Below, piece after piece: positions 57,790 to 64,000 of a DNA stretch of 64,000 bases (its first letter is position 1; every line of letters begins with the position of its first letter). This DNA is from Cryptosporangium aurantiacum (GTDB lineage Bacteria > Actinomycetota > Actinomycetes > Mycobacteriales > Cryptosporangiaceae): assembly GCF_900143005.1 (NCBI RefSeq), contig NZ_FRCS01000004.1, forward strand, positions 434,001 through 498,000. Reading direction: 5' to 3'. Below the pieces are notes generated by a model. The model made no database searches. It saw nothing but the letters and a program-made list of their open reading frames with translations, and had not been told where the DNA came from. A program made the translations under genes and the position numbers.

Positions 57790-59886
57790 CTTCCGCACCT
57801 CGTCGGCGGGCATCGGGATACCGAACAGCCAGCCCTGGCCCAGGTGGCACCCGATCTCGCGGAGCCGCTCGACCTGGGTGCCGGTCTCGATGCCCTCCGC
57901 GGTGACGGTCAGCCGCAGCGTCCGCGCCAACGACACCAGCGTCGCGACGATCTGCGCGTCGACGTCGGTATCCGGCTCGAGCCCCGGCAACGGTTGGAGC
58001 CCCGCGACGAACAGCGACGCCAGCTTGAGGCTCTGCACCGGCAGCGAGCGCAGGTACGCCAGGTTGGAGTAGCCGGTGCCGAAGTCGTCGATCGCGATCC
58101 GGCAGCCGAGTTCGGCCAGCGCGTGCAGCGTTTCGATCGGGGCGGGCCCCATCAGCGCGCTCTCGGTGAGCTCCAGCTGGAGCCGCTCCGGCGGGAGGCC
58201 GGTCTGCTCCAGCACCGCGCGGACCTCGTCGACCAGCGCCGGATCCGCGGCTTGACGGGCCGCCACGTTCACGCTGATGAACGGCGGGTGCTCGGTGAGA
58301 GCGGCCCACGACTGCGCCTCCCGGCACGCCTGCTCCAGCACCCACCGGCCCAGCGGGACGATCAGCCCGGTGTCCTCGGCGATCGTGATGAAGTCGTCCG
58401 GGCGCATCGGGCCGAGCTGCGGGTGACGCCACCGCACCAGCGCCTCCAGCCCGTGCATCGTGCCGTCCGCCAGCCCGGTGATCGGCTGGTACTCGAGGTA
58501 GAACTCGCCGCGCTCCAGGCCGCCCGGCATCGCTGCGGAGATCGCGTACCGGGCGACCTCGGCTTCGCTACGGCTCGGGTCGAACAGCGCCCACCGGTTC
58601 CGGCCGTCGGCCTTGGCCCAGTACAGCGTGGCGTCCGCCTGGCTCATCAGCTCAGCGCGGTCGGTCTCGGCGATCGGCCGCTCGACGATGCCGATGCTGG
58701 CCGACACCGTGAGCAGGTGTTCGCCGATCCGGCACGGCGCCGACAGCTCGGCCAGCAGCTTCTCGGCCAGCGCCGTCACCTCGCCCTGGCCGCCCGACCG
58801 CTCGACCAGGACGACGAACTCGTCACCGCCCATCCGCGCGACCAGATGCCCGCTGCCGCTCACGCCGCGGTCGAGCCGGCCGGCGATCGTGACCAGCAGC
58901 CGATCGCCGACGTCGTGGCCCAGCGTGTCGTTGATGACCTTGAACCCGTCGAGGTCGATGAACAGGATGCCGAGCCGGGCCTCGTCGTCGGCGTCCGCGA
59001 ACGCCTGGTCCATCCACTCGGAGAGCATGGCCCGGTTCGGCAGGCCGGTCAGCGGGTCGTGCATCGCCTGGTAGCGCAGCGTCGTCTGGAGCCGGTGCAG
59101 GTCGGTCACGTCCTCCCCGACCGCGACGACGTACCCGGGCTCGCCGTCCTCCCCCGGGACCATCGACACCGTGAGCAGGCCCCAGATCGCCTCGCCGTCC
59201 CGCCGGACGAACCGCTTCTCGACCCGGACGTGTTCGCGGCCGCCCTCGGCGAGCGCGCGGTACACCTCGGCCGCCACGTCCGCGACGTCGTCCGGGTGCA
59301 CCAGGCTGAGTACCGAGCGGCCGCGCAGCTCGTCCGCCGAGTACCCGAGCATCGCCGAGAGCGCGGGGTTGACGTCGAGCAGCGCGCCCTGGACGTCGCC
59401 GATACCGATCGCGACCGCGGCGCCGCTGAAGACCGCCCGGAAGCGGGCGTCGCTGGCCCGCAGCGCCTGCTCGGTGCGGGTCCGCGCGAGCAGGTCGGCG
59501 CGGCGGATCGACTCCTGCTCCTCGAGCGTGACGCCGCGCAGCGCGCGGGTGTACCCGGCCGCGAACGCGCCGATGATCGTCCAGACCGCGGTGCGGGTCC
59601 GCGTCTCACGGTCGAGTTCGGCGGCGAGCATCGCGATCGAGCGCTGCAGGGCGTCGACGCCGGTGAAGTGGGCGCCGACGAGCGCGGCACCGGCCCGCTC
59701 GGCGGTCGCGGTGTCGGGTGGATCGGCGCGGACGGCGGTGCGGAGGCCGTCGACGAGGTCCTGCAGCAGCTGGGCCAGCTGGGCGTCGCCAACCGTCACG
59801 TAGCTGGTGTCGCCGATCGCCGCGGCCCAGCGCAAAGCGACGGTACTCGTGGGATCCGGCGTGCCGGTGTCCCGGAAGGTGGTCAC
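57778..59886 (-). CDS. PAS-GGDEF-EAL c-di-GMP turnover protein
   Basis: 702 residues from a GTG at 59886 overlapping the methyltransferase stop. A helical N-terminal domain (about 1-120) precedes a PAS domain (about 145-265), GGDEF (about 275-435) and EAL (about 450-700). The cyclase motif A-R-M-G-G-D-E-F is intact but lacks the R-x-x-D inhibitory site. The phosphodiesterase has E-A-L-V-R-W, V-N-V-A-A-R, E-L-T-E-S, D-D-F-G-T-G-Y, the lysine in L-K-L-A, A-E-G-I-E-T and G-Q-G-W, so all expected catalytic residues are present. Both activities may function, with opposite effects on c-di-GMP. Confidence 0.93.
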   Translation of the reverse strand: MTTFRDTGTPDPTSTVALRWAAAIGDTSYVTVGDAQLAQLLQDLVDGLRTAVRADPPDTATAERAGAALVGAHFTGVDALQRSIAMLAAELDRETRTRTAVWTIIGAFAAGYTRALRGVTLEEQESIRRADLLARTRTEQALRASDARFRAVFSGAAVAIGIGDVQGALLDVNPALSAMLGYSADELRGRSVLSLVHPDDVADVAAEVYRALAEGGREHVRVEKRFVRRDGEAIWGLLTVSMVPGEDGEPGYVVAVGEDVTDLHRLQTTLRYQAMHDPLTGLPNRAMLSEWMDQAFADADDEARLGILFIDLDGFKVINDTLGHDVGDRLLVTIAGRLDRGVSGSGHLVARMGGDEFVVLVERSGGQGEVTALAEKLLAELSAPCRIGEHLLTVSASIGIVERPIAETDRAELMSQADATLYWAKADGRNRWALFDPSRSEAEVARYAISAAMPGGLERGEFYLEYQPITGLADGTMHGLEALVRWRHPQLGPMRPDDFITIAEDTGLIVPLGRWVLEQACREAQSWAALTEHPPFISVNVAARQAADPALVDEVRAVLEQTGLPPERLQLELTESALMGPAPIETLHALAELGCRIAIDDFGTGYSNLAYLRSLPVQSLKLASLFVAGLQPLPGLEPDTDVDAQIVATLVSLARTLRLTVTAEGIETGTQVERLREIGCHLGQGWLFGIPMPADEVRKLLD

Positions 59887-60674
59887 CGCACGCGCCCGAC
59901 GCCGGCGTACGTCGCCGTGCGCTCCGGTGGTGTCCCGGACGGCAGCGTGCCCGGCTCGGGACGCCAGAGCGGCACGAACACCACGCCGGGCTCGACGATC
60001 TCGAACCCGTCGAAGAGCCGCTCGACCGCTGCCCGGTCGCGGGACACCAGCGGGTTCGCGCTGCGGGAGTAGAGCGCCTCCATCGCGCGTCCGCGCTCGC
60101 CCTGCTCGTCGGCGGTGCCGTGGGAGATCGCGAGGAAGCTGCCGGGCACCACCGCGTCCCGGTACCGGGCCACCACACCGGCCGGGTCCGCGGATTCGGG
60201 CACGAAGTGCAGCAGCGCCACCATCAGGACGCCGACCGGCCGGGTGAAGTCGAGGTGGCTCCGGGCATGGCCGAGGACGGCGTCCGCGTCGGTGATGTCG
60301 GCCTGGACGACCGTCGCGGCGTCTACCTGCTCCAGAATGGACTGACTGTGCGCGACGGCGACCGGGTCGTTGTCGACATAGACCACGCGGGCGTCCGGCG
60401 CTTCACGCAACGCAACCTCATGCACATTCCCCACAGTGGGAATTCCAGATCCGAGGTCGAGGAATTGCCGGACGCCTTGCGAGATCATGTACCGCACTGC
60501 GCGACGCAAAAAGGCCCGATTAGCGCGCATGTTCGCCGGTAATTCCGGGAGAATGCGAATGGCCTGCTCAGCCATCGCGCGATCCACCGCGAAATTGTGA
60601 GATCCACCGAGGTAGTAGTCGTAGACCCTGGCTGCGCTGGGACGTTCGGGCTCAACATCCTCGTGCTGTTCCAC
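59883..60674 (-). CDS. DUF574 S-adenosylmethionine-dependent methyltransferase
   Basis: 263 residues if started at the GTG at 60674; in-frame starts up to 60734 are possible. The family opening A-R-V-Y-D-Y-Y-L-G-G-S-H-N-F-A-V-D-R is clear. The SAM site has F-L-D-L-G-S-G-I-P-T near 75 and V-Y-V-D-N-D-P near 100. DUF574 proteins are abundant in actinomycetes and often affect development or antibiotic production, but substrates are unknown. It is translationally coupled to the GGDEF-EAL gene (GTGA overlap). Confidence 0.88.
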   Translation of the reverse strand: MEQHEDVEPERPSAARVYDYYLGGSHNFAVDRAMAEQAIRILPELPANMRANRAFLRRAVRYMISQGVRQFLDLGSGIPTVGNVHEVALREAPDARVVYVDNDPVAVAHSQSILEQVDAATVVQADITDADAVLGHARSHLDFTRPVGVLMVALLHFVPESADPAGVVARYRDAVVPGSFLAISHGTADEQGERGRAMEALYSRSANPLVSRDRAAVERLFDGFEIVEPGVVFVPLWRPEPGTLPSGTPPERTATYAGVGRVR

Positions 60675-60698
60675 GCGGCCCACCTTACCGACCACATC

Positions 60699-60710
60699 GG
60701 TCAGTTGACC
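60699..60710. promoter_or_regulatory. palindrome upstream of the methyltransferase/GGDEF-EAL operon
   Basis: GGTCA-GT-TGACC is a 5+2+5 dyad 25-36 bp before the methyltransferase start. It overlaps further partial repeats (ACCGA/TCGGT). The position suits a repressor site, but no regulator is adjacent. Confidence 0.3.
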
Positions 60711-60768
60711 GAGGAATTGGCACGCGTCGCACAAGCCTCAGTGCGCTGGCTACACCCCGCTGATATCT

Positions 60769-61941
60769 CTACGAATCGTCGACCCCCGCCCGGGTCTCCG
60801 CGATGAGAAGCGTAGCGACGTCACTGAGCGTGCCACGACGCCGCAGAGCCTCCCGCTGCCGGTCGGCGGAGGTGCCCCGCGCCAGCAGGTCGGCGAGCAG
60901 CACCCGCACCTCGTCGGCGTCACCGTTCGTCTCCAGTGCGGGCCCGACGTGGTCGACCAGCAGGCGGACCGCCTCGATCGCGGGTACCGCTTCCCCGCCG
61001 AGCGGGCTGAGCAGGTCACCGCTGAGCCCAGACCGAGAAGCCCGCCAGTTCGCCGCACGCAACAGCTCCGGACGTGCGGTCACCGGCGTGACCCCGCGCT
61101 GCAACTCGTCCGCCGCGGTCACCACCAGCGCACGCCCCAGGGCGGTGAGCAGCACGACGTCGTCCACCCGCGGGCACCCGTCGGTGATGCGGAGCTCGAC
61201 GGTGGGGTACCGCGCGGAGGGCCGGGCGTCGAAGTAGACCATCCCCGGATCGGAGATGATCCCGCTCTCGACGAGCGTCCGGACCGTCTCGTCGTACTCG
61301 TCGGCGGAGCGGAAGCCGTGCACCGGGCCCGCGGTCGGCCAGCGGGACCAGATGATCGTCCGATAGGACGAGTACCCGGTGTCGGTGTCCGCGAAGAACG
61401 GCGAGCTGGCCGACATCGCGAGCAACACCGGCAGCCACGGCTGCACCTGGCCGACGATCGCCACCGCCAGATCGCGGTCGGGGACGCCGACCTGGACCTG
61501 GAACGCGCAGACCGCCTGCTCCCGGACGAGCTGCTGGTACTCGGCCGCCATCTGCCGGTACCGCTCCTTCGGGAACACGCCCATCGAGCGGAGGCCGGAC
61601 GCCGGCACCGTGCCCGCGGTGGCGACCGCGACGTCGTGCTCGGACGCCGCCTTGATCAGCGCGCGCCTGCTGGCGATGACCTCGGTCCGGACCTCGGCCA
61701 GCGACCGGCAGACCGGCGTCGCGGTCTCGATCGCCGAGCGCAGCAGCTCGGCCTCCGGGTCGTGGTCGCCCTGCGGGTGCGCCAGCAGCGTGAGCGCCTC
61801 GGGGACGAGATCCCCGGTGGCCGGGTCGAGGACGTGGAACTCCTCCTCGACGCCGATCGTGGCGCCGACCCGGTTGGGCGCGGTATCTCCGAACTCGTCC
61901 GAGGTGGCGGGCCGTGCGACTCGTGCGGTGTCACCGATCAT
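60769..61941 (-). CDS. glutamate-cysteine ligase family 2 (YbdK-type carboxylate-amine ligase)
   Basis: 390 residues. The N-terminus I-G-V-E-E-E-F-H-V-L-D-P is the metal-binding opening of GCS2 proteins, followed by P-A-S-G-L-R-S-M-G, A-F-Q-V-Q-V-G-V near 148, and E-L-R-I-T-D near 255. These enzymes form gamma-glutamyl or related amide bonds with ATP. Actinomycetes make mycothiol rather than glutathione, so true glutathione synthesis is unlikely. Its ATG overlaps the stop of the GH13 gene, an unexpected pairing. Confidence 0.88.
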   Translation of the reverse strand: MIGDTARVARPATSDEFGDTAPNRVGATIGVEEEFHVLDPATGDLVPEALTLLAHPQGDHDPEAELLRSAIETATPVCRSLAEVRTEVIASRRALIKAASEHDVAVATAGTVPASGLRSMGVFPKERYRQMAAEYQQLVREQAVCAFQVQVGVPDRDLAVAIVGQVQPWLPVLLAMSASSPFFADTDTGYSSYRTIIWSRWPTAGPVHGFRSADEYDETVRTLVESGIISDPGMVYFDARPSARYPTVELRITDGCPRVDDVVLLTALGRALVVTAADELQRGVTPVTARPELLRAANWRASRSGLSGDLLSPLGGEAVPAIEAVRLLVDHVGPALETNGDADEVRVLLADLLARGTSADRQREALRRRGTLSDVATLLIAETRAGVDDS

Positions 61942-63614
61942 GCGAGACCGCCACGGGTCGCCTGTCCGCCGGTGCGGCGTCCGGTGCTGTCGCGGAGCCG
62001 GATCCAGCGATACCCGTAGCCCGCGAGAGGAATCTTGCTCAACGTGTTGTCCACCGGCGGGTAGTTCCTGTCTGCGAGTAGTTCGTACGGATCGTCACTG
62101 CTTTTCCCCAACTCCGACAAATCAACCGTGACGTCTTCGTCGGCGAGGTTGTGGAGGAAGACCATCGCGCCGCGTTCCGGCTGGTCCGCCTGGTGCACGA
62201 GGACGTGACGCGGCATCGGCACGTCGACGACGCTGCACCCGCCGAGCCCCACCTCGGGGCACTGGCGCAGCGTCCGGATCATGCGTTCGAACCAGCTGAG
62301 CAGCGAGCCCGGATCCTGCTGCTGGGTCACCACGTTGAGACGCTCGTAGCCGAACTCGCCGCCGGAGACCGCGGGACGCACGAGCTCGTCGCCGTGGGAG
62401 AAGCCGCCGTTCCGGCCGGGCGTCCACTGCATCGGCGTGCGGATCGCGTCGCGGCCGTTCAGCGACAGGTCCTCGCCCATGCCGATCTCCTCGCCGTAGC
62501 GGATCACCGGGGTGCCGCGTAACGAGAACTGCAGGGCGTACGCCAGCTCCAGCCGACGCCGGTCGTTGCCGAGCATCGGGGCCAGCCGGCGCCGGATGCC
62601 CCGGTCGTAGAGCTGCATCTCCTTGTCCGGGCCGAACTCCGCGAAGACGTCCGCGCGCTGCTCGGAGGTGAGTTTGGAGAGGTCGACCTCGTCGTGGTTG
62701 CGCAGGAACGTCGCCCACTGCGCGGATTCGGGGAGCCGCGGGGTGTCGCGCAACGCGTCGATCACCGGCTCGGCGTCGCCGCGGGCCAGCGCGAGCATCA
62801 ACCGGGCGTTGAGCGTGAAGTCGAACAGCATGTTCAGCCGGTTGGCGCTTCCGCCGGAGTCGCCGAAGTACTCCGGCAGCTCCTCCGCGCCGACGTTCGC
62901 CTCGGCCAGGATCACCGAGTCGCCGCGCCGCCACTGCAGGTGGGCACGGAGGTCGGTGAGGAACTCGAAGTCCTTCGGCGAGTTCGCGGTCGCTTCGATG
63001 ACGAACGGCGCCGCGTCCATCCGGAAACCGGCGACGCCGAGCTGGATCCAGAACGCCGCTATCCGCTTGATCTCGGCCCTGACCTCGGGGTTCGCGGTGT
63101 TGAGGTCGGGCATGAAGTCGTAGAAGCGGTGGTAGAACCAGGCCTTCGCGGTGCGGTCGTAGCTCCAGGTCTCCTGCTGTTCGCCGGGGAAGACCATGCC
63201 TTCGCGGCGGTCCTTCGGCTCGTCCTTCGACCAGACGTACCAGTCGCGGTAGGGGGAATCCTCCGAGCTCCGGGCGCTCTGGAACCACGGGTGCTGGTTC
63301 GAGGTGTGGTTCACGACCAGGTCGATGATCACCCGGATGCCTCGGTTACCGGCCTCGTGCAGCAGCTCGGCGAAGTCGCCGAGGGTGCCGAGGCGCGGGT
63401 CCACCGCGTAGAAGTCCGCGACGTCGTACCCGTCGTCGCGATTGGGCGTCGGGTGGATCGGGTTGAGCCACAGGCAGGTGACGCCGAGCCGAGCCAGGTA
63501 GTCGAGCCGGCTGGTCAGCCCGGGAAAGTCACCGATCCCGTCGCCGTTCGAGTCCTGGAACGTATCGACGTCACAGCAGTAGACAACCGCCTCGCGGTAC
63601 CAGTGCTCAGGCAT
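61938..63614 (-). CDS. GH13 family alpha-amylase/trehalose synthase-like protein
   Basis: 558 residues. The TIM barrel has the four GH13 regions: D-L-V-V-N-H-T (about 98), G-F-R-M-D-A-A-P with the nucleophile aspartate near 200, I-L-A-E-A-N with the acid/base near 245 and L-R-N-H-D-E near 310. W-Y-R-E-A-V-V-Y-C and D-S-N-G-D-G-I-G-D-F at the start are typical of trehalose synthase (GH13_16). No maltokinase domain is fused and no glgE is adjacent. With the GH15 gene it suggests alpha-glucan and trehalose turnover. It is coupled to the GCS2 gene. Confidence 0.9.
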   Translation of the reverse strand: MPEHWYREAVVYCCDVDTFQDSNGDGIGDFPGLTSRLDYLARLGVTCLWLNPIHPTPNRDDGYDVADFYAVDPRLGTLGDFAELLHEAGNRGIRVIIDLVVNHTSNQHPWFQSARSSEDSPYRDWYVWSKDEPKDRREGMVFPGEQQETWSYDRTAKAWFYHRFYDFMPDLNTANPEVRAEIKRIAAFWIQLGVAGFRMDAAPFVIEATANSPKDFEFLTDLRAHLQWRRGDSVILAEANVGAEELPEYFGDSGGSANRLNMLFDFTLNARLMLALARGDAEPVIDALRDTPRLPESAQWATFLRNHDEVDLSKLTSEQRADVFAEFGPDKEMQLYDRGIRRRLAPMLGNDRRRLELAYALQFSLRGTPVIRYGEEIGMGEDLSLNGRDAIRTPMQWTPGRNGGFSHGDELVRPAVSGGEFGYERLNVVTQQQDPGSLLSWFERMIRTLRQCPEVGLGGCSVVDVPMPRHVLVHQADQPERGAMVFLHNLADEDVTVDLSELGKSSDDPYELLADRNYPPVDNTLSKIPLAGYGYRWIRLRDSTGRRTGGQATRGGLA

Positions 63615-63652
63615 GCCCCGCTAGTGCCCCGCGAGTGCCCGCCTCAACCGAA

Positions 63653-63671
63653 CCGCGCGCGAAGCGCGCGG
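63653..63671. repeat. perfect hairpin upstream of the GH13 gene
   Basis: CCGCGCGC-GAA-GCGCGCGG, eight-base arms with a three-base loop, lies 39 bp upstream of the GH13 start, next to a much larger palindrome. It may end transcription from the thiolase gene. Confidence 0.6.
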
Positions 63672-63680
63672 TAGCTCTGA

Positions 63681-63803
63681 CCTGGAGCCCGCTGAGGACG
63701 AGGCTGGCAGTCGAGCGCGAGGACTCCGCGACCTTGGCCTTGGCGTCTCAAGTCCTCGCGCTCGCCTGTCAGGCTCGCACGTCAGCGGGCCGCGCTCTCC
63801 AGG
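63681..63803. repeat. large imperfect palindrome between the thiolase and GH13 genes
   Basis: The core arms CGAGCGCGAGGACT (63712-63725) and AGTCCTCGCGCTCG (63751-63764) are perfect over 14 bp with a 25-base loop. Outside them CCCGCTGA (63688-63695) pairs with TCAGCGGG (63782-63789) and CCTGGAG with CTCCAGG (ends near 63681 and 63803), with short unpaired stretches. The right arm covers the last codons and stop of the thiolase, so the left arm looks like an inverted copy of the gene's 3' end. It may act as a terminator or be a repeat element. Confidence 0.7.
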
Positions 63804-64000
63804 ATTGCGGTGACGCCTAGGCCGCCGGCGGCGCAGATGGAGATGAGGGCCCGGCCCGACCCGCGTTCCGCCAGGAGCTTTGCCGCGGTGGCCACGATTC
63901 GGCCGCCGGTGGCTGCGAACGGGTGCCCGGCGGCGAGCGACGAGCCGTTCACGTTCAGCTTCGACCGGTCGATCGCGCCCAGCGGCGTGTCCAGACCGAG
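63782..64000 (-). CDS. thiolase (acetyl-CoA acyltransferase), C-terminal 72 residues, cut by window edge
   Basis: The frame is open to the right edge. The fragment has N-V-N-G-S-S-L-A-A-G-H-P-F-A-A-T-G-G-R, with the catalytic histidine of G-H-P, and I-S-I-C-A-A-G-G-L-G with the second catalytic cysteine, then ends A-I-L-E-S-A-A-R. This is the thiolase C-terminus of the FadI/FadA type used in beta-oxidation. It stops inside the large palindrome. Confidence 0.92.
   Translation of the reverse strand, partial: LGLDTPLGAIDRSKLNVNGSSLAAGHPFAATGGRIVATAAKLLAERGSGRALISICAAGGLGVTAILESAAR

Noticed and set aside
57778-59886. Loss of phosphodiesterase activity because K-x-D reads L-K-L-A
   Set aside because: The catalytic lysine is kept and the aspartate of that motif is not one of the key catalytic residues; all others are present.

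Overview
This is a chromosomal window from a high-G+C actinomycete. Third codon positions are almost all G or C, GTG starts and 4-bp ATGA/GTGA gene overlaps are common, and the content fits a filamentous actinobacterium: a complete conservon, ECF sigma/anti-sigma pair, Tat-exported Rieske lipoprotein, DUF574 methyltransferase, DUF3040 and DUF3224 proteins. A Cryptosporangium/Frankia-like source is plausible, but the species cannot be fixed from the sequence. I see no tRNA, rRNA, CRISPR, integrase or insertion sequence.

Layout. (1) 1-3.9 kb: the cut-off N-terminal part of a ketoacyl-ACP synthase, then a SoxR-centred divergon. A MerR-type promoter with a 19-bp spacer and a SoxR-box-like palindrome drives an SDR plus a QueA-like SAM enzyme leftward, while soxR and a SAM hydrolase (DUF62) run rightward. 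(2) 3.8-10.7 kb: a CHASE/PAS histidine kinase with a probably leaderless start, downstream of a ribose-type ABC importer (binding protein, double ATPase, permease). (3) 10.9-16.6 kb: a CBS-pair protein with a strong terminator, then a complete peptide ABC importer whose two ATPases are fused. (4) 16.6-24.2 kb: acyl-CoA dehydrogenase with a divergent TetR regulator and shared operator, a PAS-GGDEF cyclase, a secreted hypothetical, and a single-chain biotin-dependent acyl-CoA carboxylase. (5) 24.2-28.7 kb: an envelope module of DUF4397 surface protein, sortase, ECF sigma factor and anti-sigma factor in one overlapping operon, followed by an M50-type membrane protease and a Rieske lipoprotein. 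(6) 28.7-36.6 kb: SDR, an orphan EboE-like protein preceded by a small leader ORF, alpha/beta hydrolase, acyl-CoA ligase, DUF3224 protein, nucleoside deaminase, CocE-type hydrolase and a pseudo-receiver protein. (7) 36.6-45 kb: an Ala/Gln/Arg-repeat membrane protein, secreted phospholipase A2, NarL-type two-component system, DM13 protein, Sfp-type phosphopantetheinyl transferase, bacterial expansin and GH15 glucoamylase/trehalase. (8) 45-50 kb: histidine phosphatase, phosphotransferase and a sugar ABC importer. (9) 50.5-56.5 kb: conservon cvnABCD without its P450, a geranylgeranyl-reductase-family flavoprotein and a DUF3040 protein. (10) 56.7-64 kb: a secreted coiled-coil peptidase-like protein, a DUF574 methyltransferase translationally coupled to a GGDEF-EAL protein, a GCS2 ligase coupled to a GH13 trehalose-synthase-like enzyme, a large imperfect palindrome, and the C-terminus of a thiolase.

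Functionally the window is mostly housekeeping and accessory metabolism: three ABC importers, fatty-acyl metabolism, alpha-glucan/trehalose enzymes, cell-envelope modification and signalling. Gene packing is tight. Several convergent pairs overlap at their 3' ends, three of them through the same CTAG tetranucleotide. The most distinctive elements are the SoxR/SAM divergon, the sortase-sigma operon, and the small ORF with a hairpin over its ribosome-binding site ahead of the EboE-like gene.
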